This document shows, in pieces, positions 16,785-24,112 of a stretch of DNA of 64,000 nucleotides. The translations under genes and the position numbers were made by a program. The DNA lies in NCBI GenBank assembly GCA_963668365.1, contig OY764266.1, forward strand, positions 434,001 to 498,000. The letters run 5' to 3'. The notes beneath the pieces are model-generated. The model saw only the letters and a program-made list of their open reading frames with translations, was not told the DNA's origin and ran no database searches. The stretch is from VXNE01 sp963668365. Its GTDB lineage: Bacteria; Pseudomonadota; Gammaproteobacteria; Pseudomonadales; Azotimanducaceae. The first letter of the stretch is position 1. Each line of letters begins with the position of its first letter.

Positions 16785-16787
16785 TAT
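16758..16787 (+). promoter_or_regulatory. Predicted sigma-70 promoter of rpoH, overlapped by CIRCE
   Basis: TTGGCA at 16758-16763 (5 of 6 to the -35 consensus) and TAATAT at 16782-16787 (4 of 6 to the -10 consensus) are separated by 18 bases. The left CIRCE arm covers the -35 and the right arm reaches into the -10, the geometry needed for steric repression. Predicted start of transcription is near 16794. Confidence 0.55.
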
Positions 16788-16818
16788 CGTTGACCGACGT
16801 TACCGGAGGTATCAAAAG

Positions 16819-17676
16819 ATGACCGCGAACGTACTATCTCTCGATAGTCTATCGCCGGGTCGCGATCTGGATGCCTATATTCAGACCGTGAACGCGTTCC
16901 CGGTGTTGAGCCCGGAGGAAGAGCGCAAGCTCGCGGAACGCTTCTACTACGAGGACGACCTCGCGGCTGCGCGCGAGCTGGTGCTGTGCCACCTGCGCTT
17001 CGTCATCTACATGGCCCGAGGCTACTCGGGCTACGGGCTGCCGCAGGCCGACCTGATCCAGGAAGGAAACGTCGGACTCATGAAGGCGGTCAAACGTTTC
17101 AATCCCGAAGTCGGTGTGCGCCTCGTGTCTTTTGCCGTGCATTGGATCAAGGCCGAGATGCACGAGTACATCCTGCGCAACTGGCGCATCGTCAAGGTCG
17201 CCACCACCAAGGCGCAACGCAAGCTCTTCTTCAATCTGCGCAGCGCCAAGAAGCGGCTCGGATGGTTCTCGCCGCAGGAAGCCGAAGCGGTCGCCGAGGA
17301 TCTCGGGGTAACGCCCGAAGCGGTCTTGCAGATGGAGGGTCGGATGGCGGCCCAGGACGCCGCGTTCGATGGAGCAGCGGGCGACGACGGCGAGGACTTT
17401 GTCGCGTCACCGGCGCAATACTTGAGCGACGATTCCATGAATCCGGCGGAGATCGTCGCGGAAGAGGACTGGTCGGAGCAATCCATGGCCCAACTGCGCG
17501 AGGCGCTCGGGCAGCTCGACGAACGCAGCCAGGAAATCGTGCGGTTGCGCTGGCTCAACGAACCGAAGACGACGCTGCACCAACTGGGCGCGCAATACGG
17601 GATCTCGGCGGAGAGGGTACGCCAGATCGAAGCCAAGGCGATGAAGAAGCTACGGAGCGCACTCGCCGCAGCCTAG
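16819..17676 (+). CDS. rpoH: Heat-shock RNA polymerase sigma factor RpoH (sigma-32)
   Basis: A 285-residue sigma-70-family factor directing transcription of chaperone and protease genes. Region 2 (LVLCHLRFVIYMARGYSGYGLPQADLIQEGNVGL), the RpoH box at Q133-R141 (QRKLFFNLR) which is diagnostic, and region 4 with HTH (LHQLGAQYGISAERVRQIEAKAMKKLR) are all present. ATG 16819 has GGAGG at 16805-16809. Expression is probably controlled by HrcA through the CIRCE site just upstream, in addition to whatever control exists at translation. It is the normal end of the ftsY-ftsE-ftsX-rpoH array, here separated from ftsX by two polysaccharide genes. Confidence 0.95.
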   Translation: MTANVLSLDSLSPGRDLDAYIQTVNAFPVLSPEEERKLAERFYYEDDLAAARELVLCHLRFVIYMARGYSGYGLPQADLIQEGNVGLMKAVKRFNPEVGVRLVSFAVHWIKAEMHEYILRNWRIVKVATTKAQRKLFFNLRSAKKRLGWFSPQEAEAVAEDLGVTPEAVLQMEGRMAAQDAAFDGAAGDDGEDFVASPAQYLSDDSMNPAEIVAEEDWSEQSMAQLREALGQLDERSQEIVRLRWLNEPKTTLHQLGAQYGISAERVRQIEAKAMKKLRSALAAA

Positions 17677-17703
17677 AGGCCAGCATCCAGGCCGCGATAG
17701 GCA

Positions 17704-18402
17704 ATGGATCGGCAATGTAAAGAAAGCGGGCATGATCCGTCCCAGGCCGATGTGTCCAGCGAGAGGCCCCGGCGGGTCCATGCCGGCCAAAGAGGTCGCG
17801 CGACCAGGGGCCAGGCACGGGCGTTGGCTGATCGCGGTGACCACTACCTTATCCCTCGATTTGAACCGTCGGATCGGCCTGTCATGGTCGAGGTGGGTTT
17901 CGGCACGGATAACGCGCTGGCGCGTTTTGCCGAGGAGCACGCGGACTGGGACTGCATCGGCATAGAGGTCTACCGGCCGGGCATCGGTTCGCTCATCCTG
18001 CGATGCGACGCGCTCGGACTCGACAATGTACGGGTTGTCGAGGGAGATGCGGCAACGATCCTAGCGGAATGGCCTTCGTCGAGCGTTCGCCTCGTTGCCA
18101 TCTATTTTCCCGATCCGTGGCCGAAAAGGCGACACCTCAAACGCCGCCTGGTGCAGCCGGCCTTTGTCGGCGATGTCGCGCGCGTGCTGGCGCCGGGCGG
18201 CAGGCTGTTGATGGCGACCGACTGGGAGCCGTACGCGAGATCGATGCTGAAGACGACTGACGGAGAGCCAACGCTCGCCAACGAGGCGGGAGCGGGGAGG
18301 TTTTCGGAACGCGGCCTTGAGCGCCCCGAGACACATTTTGAAGTCCGTGGGCGCGAATCTGGTCGAGCAGTCTGGAATCTCACCTACGCGAAAACGCAGT
18401 GA
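17704..18402 (+). CDS. trmB: tRNA (guanine(46)-N(7))-methyltransferase
   Basis: A 232-residue SAM-dependent tRNA m7G46 methyltransferase. Motifs: MVEVGFGTDNALARFA (SAM loop; the usual EIGFGxG reads EVGFGTD here), the diagnostic YFPDPWPKRRHLKRRLVQPAFV, and a C-terminal ETHFEVRGRESGRAVWNL. Length is standard. ATG 17704 was kept, but the conserved part begins only around residue 22 (RPRRVH), so a later start is possible. It lies 27 bases after rpoH and converges on hemW. Confidence 0.92.
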   Translation: MDRQCKESGHDPSQADVSSERPRRVHAGQRGRATRGQARALADRGDHYLIPRFEPSDRPVMVEVGFGTDNALARFAEEHADWDCIGIEVYRPGIGSLILRCDALGLDNVRVVEGDAATILAEWPSSSVRLVAIYFPDPWPKRRHLKRRLVQPAFVGDVARVLAPGGRLLMATDWEPYARSMLKTTDGEPTLANEAGAGRFSERGLERPETHFEVRGRESGRAVWNLTYAKTQ

Positions 18403-18406
18403 GGCA

Positions 18407-19498
18407 CTAGAAAAATCGGGCGACGACCGTATCCAGGTGAGAGAACCCGAAATCGGTGAGCCCGATACGGTCTTGCCGCATCAATCCCTCGGCGCGCAGT
18501 TGCGCGATCTCGCCGGAGATGGTCTCGATCGGCAAGCCCGTGCGGTCGGGATAAGAGGCTTCGTCGGTCCCGCGTACCAACCGCAAGGCGTTCATCATGT
18601 ATTCCAGCGGCAGGTCCTTCGCCTCGACAGGCGTGTCTTCGGGGGATTGATCCTCAAGATAACGCCCAGGCTGCTTGGCCTTGTTCGTGCGCACGATCCC
18701 GGTCGGCAGGGTCAACTTGCCGTGGGCGCCGGCGCCGATGCCGGAATAGTCGCCAAACGTCCAATAGTTCAGGTTGTGGCGGGCTTCCGAGCCGGGTTGC
18801 GCGTACGCGGACACTTCGTAGCGCCCGAACCCGTGTGATTCAAGAACTGCCTGGCCCGCTTCGGAGATATCGGCCTTTTCGTCCAGGGCTGGAAGCGGAG
18901 GAGGGTGTATCGCGAATGCGGTGTTCGGCTCGATCGTGAGTTCGTACCAGGAAATGTGGGTGGGTTCGAGTGCGATGGCGCACTTGAGGTCGGCGATGGC
19001 CGCCGCCGCGGTCTGCTCCGGCAGACCGAACATCAGGTCGATATTGAACTCGTCGAAACCCGCCCGGGTGATCGCCGCCGCGGCGCGCCTCGTTTCTTCG
19101 GCGGTATGAATCCGTCCAAGTCGTTTGAGATTTCCATCGTGGAACGACTGGGCGCCGAGGGATATGCGACCAATTCCGGCGGCGGCGTAGTCTTTCATGG
19201 CGCCAGCGGTCTCCACGGTCCCCGGGTTCGCCTCCATGGTCACTTCCACGCCATCGGACAGTTCGAATGCGTTGAGCAGTTGCGCGAAGCCACGCGCCGG
19301 CAGCAGGCTCGGCGTGCCGCCGCCGAAATAGACGGATGCGATGTCGAACGGCATGCGTTCGCGTTCACGCGCGAAGTCGGCGAGCAGCGCGTCGACGTAG
19401 TCCGACTCCGGCAATGCTCGATTCAGCGCGTGGGAGTTGAAGTCGCAGTATGGGCACTTGCGCACGCACCACGGGATGTGCACATAAAGGCCGCTCAT
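18407..19498 (-). CDS. hemW: Radical SAM heme chaperone HemW
   Basis: A 363-residue radical-SAM protein that binds heme and delivers it to target proteins; it was formerly annotated as coproporphyrinogen III oxidase. The [4Fe-4S] motif is C11-V-R-K-C15-P-Y-C18 in PWCVRKCPYCDFNSH, followed by YFGGGTPSLL and a HemN-like C-terminal domain. Its start overlaps the rdgB stop (ATGA), so the two genes are co-translated, as in Pseudomonas. Confidence 0.93.
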   Translation of the reverse strand: MSGLYVHIPWCVRKCPYCDFNSHALNRALPESDYVDALLADFARERERMPFDIASVYFGGGTPSLLPARGFAQLLNAFELSDGVEVTMEANPGTVETAGAMKDYAAAGIGRISLGAQSFHDGNLKRLGRIHTAEETRRAAAAITRAGFDEFNIDLMFGLPEQTAAAAIADLKCAIALEPTHISWYELTIEPNTAFAIHPPPLPALDEKADISEAGQAVLESHGFGRYEVSAYAQPGSEARHNLNYWTFGDYSGIGAGAHGKLTLPTGIVRTNKAKQPGRYLEDQSPEDTPVEAKDLPLEYMMNALRLVRGTDEASYPDRTGLPIETISGEIAQLRAEGLMRQDRIGLTDFGFSHLDTVVARFF

Positions 19499-20124
19499 GG
19501 CGCGTCCCGCTGGCGAAGCGCCGCAGCGAGGCGCCTGGCGGCGAGGCCGCGATGGCTGTGCGCGTTCTTGGTGTGCGACTCGAGTTCGGCGGCAGTCGCC
19601 TTGAACTCGGGTACGAAGAAGTGCGGGTCATATCCGAACCCGTGCGTTCCCCTCGGGGTGTCCACAATCAGGCCGTTCCACGCAGCGGTGGCGACGACCG
19701 GGGCCGGGTCGTCTACGCGTTCGATGAACACCAGTGCACAGTAGAAATGCGCGCGGCGGTCCTCGATCCCGTCGAGTGCCGCAATGAGACGCTGGTTGTT
19801 GCCCTCGGCCGTTGCGCCTTCACCGGAATACCTTGATGACAGGAGACCGGGCGCGCCGCCGAGGGCTGGAACGACCAGGCCGGAATCGTCGGCGATCACG
19901 GGCAGCCCCGTAGCCGAAGAGGCATGGCGCGCCTTGATCAACGCGTTTTCGATGAACGTCGCGCCGTCTTCCTCGGGTGACTCCAGGCCGAATGCCGTCA
20001 TCGGACGCAGCTCGATGCCGGCGGGGACCAGCAGGCTGGAGAGTTCTGCCAGTTTGCCCGCGTTGGCGCTGGCGAGAACAGTCACTTGCCGGGGCAGTGC
20101 CTGAGCCTGGTTCATGCCGTCCAT
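19495..20124 (-). CDS. rdgB: XTP/dITP diphosphatase (RdgB/HAM1)
   Basis: A 209-residue house-cleaning pyrophosphatase that removes non-canonical purine triphosphates. Motifs ASANAGKLAELSSLL, ADDSGLVVPALGGAPGLLSSRYSG, and the C-terminal THGFGYDPHFF followed by SHRGLA are complete. A perfect TATAAT on the minus strand at 20197-20202 is a plausible promoter. In Pseudomonas-type genomes the gene before it is a DUF4426 gene; here an island separates them by 5.2 kb. Confidence 0.95.
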   Translation of the reverse strand: MDGMNQAQALPRQVTVLASANAGKLAELSSLLVPAGIELRPMTAFGLESPEEDGATFIENALIKARHASSATGLPVIADDSGLVVPALGGAPGLLSSRYSGEGATAEGNNQRLIAALDGIEDRRAHFYCALVFIERVDDPAPVVATAAWNGLIVDTPRGTHGFGYDPHFFVPEFKATAAELESHTKNAHSHRGLAARRLAAALRQRDAP

Positions 20125-20196
20125 GTGATCGGCCCCCCCATAAGCTGCGCTTACTCCGAACCAAAATCTTGGTCAGGTGCGCATTAGGTCCGCGTC

Positions 20197-20202
20197 ATTA
20201 TA
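20197..20202 (-). promoter_or_regulatory. Predicted -10 box for rdgB-hemW
   Basis: The minus strand reads TATAAT here, a perfect -10 hexamer, 73 bases upstream of the rdgB start. No good -35 is seen 17 bases further upstream (CATGAT), so an activator or an extended -10 may be needed. The 294-base gap 20125-20418 holds this box and the hairpin at 20241-20260 and otherwise nothing recognisable. Confidence 0.4.
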
Positions 20203-20240
20203 TCGCCCGCTTGAAAATCATCATGACTGCACCGTTGGCA

Positions 20241-20260
20241 GGTGGCAGACCCTTGCCACC
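20241..20260. repeat. Perfect 7-bp inverted repeat
   Basis: GGTGGCA-gaccct-TGCCACC lies between rdgB and the end of the ADP-ribosylglycohydrolase gene. It could end transcription of the latter, but no T-run follows on the minus strand, so a role as protein-binding site upstream of the rdgB promoter is equally possible. Confidence 0.3.
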
Positions 20261-20418
20261 GTGATGGGCCGCTGTATCGACAACGGGCATATGCACTTTC
20301 TGAGTCGTTGGTACGCGTCGGATAGTATTGATGATGCACTTGCCGCCTGTTGTTTGGCAGACCGTCGAATCATTCAGCACCGAGGAGCTAGTTGACCCGG
20401 TTCACACTATGTCTTCGC

Positions 20419-22491
20419 TTAAGCGACCGGCTGTACTCTCACCGAACGCGTAGCAGTCCTGCCTTCTTCAATCACCAGGCCAACCGCACCATCGGCGAAT
20501 GTATCGCTGGTGGATGTCAACACAGTTTCGCCATCGATGCTTCCGGTTAGCTGGTCGCCGTTCACTTCCAGGGACATCTCCATGGTTTGGCCAAACTCCC
20601 AGGAGAAATCGGATTCCGCCAGAACTCTCTCATCGTGCAGCACTTCGACCAGTTGCGCCTTGTTGTCATTGGTTATTTCAAATGCGTAGTAGCGCTTCAA
20701 ACCCTGCACACGCGCTGCAATACCAGTCCGTTTTGCCAAGTGAGGCTTCACATCTGCCGTGACCCTGTAGTCTTGCCAGTCTCGGGTGCCTTGAATCACT
20801 AATCCAACACCTTCGTTGTGCACGAGGCGAAACGGTTCACCCCAGCTCAACAGGGAATCCACGGCATTGATCCAGGCTTTTTTCCACATGATGCCCTTGG
20901 TATGGTCGGGTGGAATAAGATCCACGTCGGGTGTTCCTCCCCAGGTAAGCCAGTCAAGGTATACGCTACCGGTACCGACGATTTTCACCCCAACCTCAAA
21001 CACCGGGTTCGCTCCTTTTGGTACGACCAAGGACAGTTCACTTGCATCGCCCTCGGTAAGTGAAACCGTATCGCCGTAGAAAACCAAAGGTTCGTCATCG
21101 ACGCCAAATGAACGAACATACAGACAGGCGGTCACATCGCTACTACCGGTCAGACGTGCGCTTACCGTTTGACCACTGTGTATACGCGGTGATGCCATCA
21201 GGCCATAACCTCGCTTTTCAAAGTACTGGGCCACTTGCTTGCTCGGCGAAAAAACCGGTGATCCACAGTGCACACTGCCATTGGCAGATATCTGCAGGCT
21301 ACGCTCGCCCGATTGGCTGTGACCCGCGACGTTGACGGCCTCGCCCTCACCCTCGGTCGCCATGAAGCCCTGTACGGCACCAGGGAACGCAAAGTGAAAC
21401 TGGGCACCATGCTTCGGTGCCAACGGCACCTCGCCGGCAACGCGCTGACCAATCCCGGCGATGCTCACCGCCTCGCGGGCGCAATCGCTGATTCCGCGAC
21501 TGCCCTCCGCCGTTGGCAGATAAATTCGGTCCGCTACCGGTCCACGCCAGTCAAGCCCCTTGTTGACCCCGGAATCGATACCGGCAAGTCCATTCTTGAT
21601 CCCCATCAGGCAGCCGACGTTCCCGGAATTGCAATCAGTATCCCAACCACAGGTATTGATGATCTTCATGGTTTCGGAAAAGTCATCTTCGCCATGCAGC
21701 AATGAATGCATAATCAGTGCGTGGTTGGGCACCATGTGACAGTTACCGCCGTACTTGTCGTAGCCGTAGTTAGCTGCCAGAGTTTCTCTTGTGGCGCGCC
21801 AATCCGACTCTGCCGCATGCCATTTTCGAACATCGTCAATCAGCTGCGCAATGACGGAGTCAGCGGGAATATAGGTGAGCGCTTTATCGATCAATTTGTT
21901 CATGTCGGATTCGACGAACGCCATGGATTCCATCACCGCCAGAACTACGGCACCGTAAACCGCTTCACCATCGTGACTAACACTCGCGGCTTCTTTTGCG
22001 AGTCTCGCGGCCTGATCAGGATTTCCCGGGCTTACCATCGCCCAGCCATCGATAAATATTTGAGCACCAATTTGTTCTGCAACGACCTTGCCATTCATTT
22101 CTTCGGAGCCACTCATCGGCGCCTCGATACCATGTTTTAGTCGCAGAAACGCGGTGTGCTCGGTTGAGTTTCCCATGCCACCCCACCAGAGTATGGATCG
22201 CTTTTCGATAATGTAATTGAGCCAGCTGTGACCGATGTTCTTTGCTTTAATCGATGGATCAGAATTGAAGTCATCCAGGGCGCGAATAAAGGTAAATGTA
22301 CCGGAGATATCATCGTCAGTAACGATGAGCGGCACATCCAATTTGTCGTGGACGTAGTATTCGATGTCCCCGAGTTTTTCCTGTATACGATCATAGGTCC
22401 ATCCCTCGAAGGGACGGCCCAGGTATACGCCGATAGATTTTCCCAATACGCCTGCATAAACTCGTTCTGCATAGTCCGACGGTAAGCTCAT
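20419..22491 (-). CDS. ADP-ribosylglycohydrolase-family protein with C-terminal lectin-like domain
   Basis: A 690-residue protein. Residues about 5-350 are an ADP-ribosylglycohydrolase fold: YAGVLGKSIGVYLGRPFEGW at the N-terminus and the metal-binding aspartates in VTDDDISGTF and GWDTDCNSGNVGCLMG. Then comes a beta-rich linker and, at about 575-690, a concanavalin/DUF1080-like sandwich. Such proteins occur beside sugar or nucleoside catabolism genes and may cleave N-glycosidic bonds rather than remove ADP-ribose from proteins. Start ATG 22491 (MSLPSDYAERVY) has GGAG 6 bases upstream. Base composition is visibly more AT-rich than the surrounding genes, a sign of recent transfer. No signal peptide. 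Confidence 0.75.
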   Translation of the reverse strand: MSLPSDYAERVYAGVLGKSIGVYLGRPFEGWTYDRIQEKLGDIEYYVHDKLDVPLIVTDDDISGTFTFIRALDDFNSDPSIKAKNIGHSWLNYIIEKRSILWWGGMGNSTEHTAFLRLKHGIEAPMSGSEEMNGKVVAEQIGAQIFIDGWAMVSPGNPDQAARLAKEAASVSHDGEAVYGAVVLAVMESMAFVESDMNKLIDKALTYIPADSVIAQLIDDVRKWHAAESDWRATRETLAANYGYDKYGGNCHMVPNHALIMHSLLHGEDDFSETMKIINTCGWDTDCNSGNVGCLMGIKNGLAGIDSGVNKGLDWRGPVADRIYLPTAEGSRGISDCAREAVSIAGIGQRVAGEVPLAPKHGAQFHFAFPGAVQGFMATEGEGEAVNVAGHSQSGERSLQISANGSVHCGSPVFSPSKQVAQYFEKRGYGLMASPRIHSGQTVSARLTGSSDVTACLYVRSFGVDDEPLVFYGDTVSLTEGDASELSLVVPKGANPVFEVGVKIVGTGSVYLDWLTWGGTPDVDLIPPDHTKGIMWKKAWINAVDSLLSWGEPFRLVHNEGVGLVIQGTRDWQDYRVTADVKPHLAKRTGIAARVQGLKRYYAFEITNDNKAQLVEVLHDERVLAESDFSWEFGQTMEMSLEVNGDQLTGSIDGETVLTSTSDTFADGAVGLVIEEGRTATRSVRVQPVA

Positions 22492-22505
22492 GGATTCTCC
22501 AATAT

Positions 22506-22715
22506 TCATGTTAATAACTGACACGGTGACAACCTGACAATGCTGCACTGGTCGCCATCCGTTTCTCCTTGGTCATCTTGGTCATCGGTAGCGCCCTGCA
22601 GCATCACGTACTCCCGGTAATGTCCGGCCTGCCTCTCCATCAGTTCGGCCTGGCTGCCCTGTTCGACGATCTCACCGTCCTGCAGGAAGTAAATCCGATC
22701 CGTTACGGCTCGCCG
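22506..22715 (-). pseudogene. Remnant: C-terminal end of an ABC exporter ATPase
   Basis: Reading the minus strand from about 22715 to the TGA at 22506-22508 gives a fragment containing TDRIYFLQDGEIVEQGSQ followed by a HYREYVMLQG segment. This is the end of the nucleotide-binding domain of a type IV (half-size, MsbA/HlyB-like) ABC exporter, starting after the switch region. Walker A, signature and Walker B are all missing, so it cannot function. It is joined directly to a broken sigma-factor fragment, showing that a deletion fused two genes. The intact ADP-ribosylglycohydrolase begins 14 bases downstream. Confidence 0.75.
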
Positions 22716-22719
22716 GACG

Positions 22720-22885
22720 TGACATCAGCGCTTCCATACTAGTCTGTTGCAGGATATCCTCGATGTCCTCGCGCTGCACGAAGAACGTCGCGATATAGTG
22801 TGTAAGCGCCGTTTTGCTGGCGACGAACACGTCAATAACCTCAACCCTCAGTCTCGCCGAACCGGTGAGAGTCAAGCCGTCTCAT
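22720..22885 (-). pseudogene. Remnant: N-terminal part of an ECF-type sigma factor
   Basis: ATG at 22885 with GGAG 5 bases upstream opens MRRLDSHRFGETEG and then stops. A neighbouring frame continues with VFVASKTALTHYIATFF and REDIEDILQQT, which is sigma region 2 (the EDILQ core-binding motif) of FecI-like/ECF sigma factors. So the gene carries a frameshift after about 14 codons and is cut off near residue 55, where the sequence switches to ABC-exporter coding DNA. Region 4 is gone. Confidence 0.65.
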
Positions 22886-22936
22886 TGAATCTCCAACATA
22901 TCCGTTAATTCAGCATGACATCGGGTAAGCCCTTGG

Positions 22937-24112
22937 TCACCGACCAAAGGCGGCCAGATCCTCCTGGATAGGACGTCGAAGTGCACGGCGGATGGCGAAG
23001 AGCCCCCCGGAGACCATGAGGGCCATCGACCAGAATACCCCATGGAATGTTGCGCGCGCGTCGTATGCGGGACGGAAAGAGGTTGAAAACGAACCACCCT
23101 CTCGAACCAGGACACCGTCGAGCAACGCCCAAGACACCACAGCGCCCGCACCTGCTCCGATGGCGACGAAGACGAACGTCTCAAGGAGAATCGACGCGGC
23201 GATGTTGGATGTTGGGAAACCCACCGCGCGCAAGGTCGCGATTTCCGAACGTCGTCCCGCCACGGCGGAGAGCATGACATTCGTGCTGCAGAAGACGCCG
23301 CCAATGGTCATGATCGCGCCAAGTAGCATGCCTATCTCCCGAAACACCTCGCTGCGCGTCCAGGCCAGTGCTTCGAGATATTCGCTCTCTCGGTGTACAC
23401 CGTAGTCCAGTGTCGGATGCGCTTCGAGGGTGGCACGGAAATCGTCGAACGATTCCGGTGATCCCAGATCGACAACCATCGCGTTGCATCGCCTGCCGAA
23501 GATCGTGTCGGCGTCAACGAGGAAGTCCGAGTCGAGATGGTCGCCGCTCTCGAAGGTGCCAACGATGGTCAACTCGCCAAGCGCAAAGGTGATCCGGTCG
23601 CCGACGCGGGCGTTGCGAAACAACTCGGTCGCATGCGCTCCAGCCACTGCCTCGTGGCGGCCACTCTCAAACATGCGGCCGGTCACCATGCGGATGCCAG
23701 GACGCATCCTCAGACCTTCCTGCGTCACGCCCCGGATTCCCACGATCTCCGGCGCTCCCCCATCCATCGCCGCGAGATGGGCGCCAGCGATGGCAATTCT
23801 GTCGCCGACAACGGCCCCGGACGCTCCGGCCGCCTGGTACACGAACTCGACTTGCTCCTCAGTCAGAATTCCTTGCGTTATTCGTCGTGCGTTGCTTTCC
23901 AGGACGAGGGCGCGATCCACAGAGCCTGCGACCGCGAATTGCAGGTAGAGCCCCCTCGCGAGCGCCGTCATCGACGTGGTAACGCCAACAACTACCGCGG
24001 CCGCGAGCACTATCGTCAATGTCGCCGCAGGACGGCTCAAGGCAGCGACCAGGTTGGTCCAGGTGAGCAGAGCTATGCGGATGGGCCAAGGGCCCGTTGC
24101 GACGGCAGTCAC
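22937..24112 (-). CDS. ABC transporter permease, MacB/FtsX type (second of a pair)
   Basis: A 391-residue membrane protein: TM1 at about residues 17-40 (ATLTIVLAAAVVVGVTTSM), a large periplasmic MacB-like domain at about 45-270, then three C-terminal TM helices forming an FtsX domain (GAIMTIGGVFCSTNVMLSAVAGRRSEIATLRAVGF, ILLETFVFVAIGAGAGAVVSW and a last segment). Start GTG 24112 overlaps the upstream permease stop (GTGA). Such permease pairs work with a LolD/MacB-like ATPase and often a membrane-fusion protein in lipoprotein or peptide export; neither is nearby. Confidence 0.8.
   Translation of the reverse strand: MTAVATGPWPIRIALLTWTNLVAALSRPAATLTIVLAAAVVVGVTTSMTALARGLYLQFAVAGSVDRALVLESNARRITQGILTEEQVEFVYQAAGASGAVVGDRIAIAGAHLAAMDGGAPEIVGIRGVTQEGLRMRPGIRMVTGRMFESGRHEAVAGAHATELFRNARVGDRITFALGELTIVGTFESGDHLDSDFLVDADTIFGRRCNAMVVDLGSPESFDDFRATLEAHPTLDYGVHRESEYLEALAWTRSEVFREIGMLLGAIMTIGGVFCSTNVMLSAVAGRRSEIATLRAVGFPTSNIAASILLETFVFVAIGAGAGAVVSWALLDGVLVREGGSFSTSFRPAYDARATFHGVFWSMALMVSGGLFAIRRALRRPIQEDLAAFGR

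Noticed and set aside
20125..20418. Hairpin at 20241 as terminator of the ADP-ribosylglycohydrolase gene
   Set aside because: No T-run follows on the minus strand and it is over 150 bases beyond the stop, so it is listed only as an inverted repeat.
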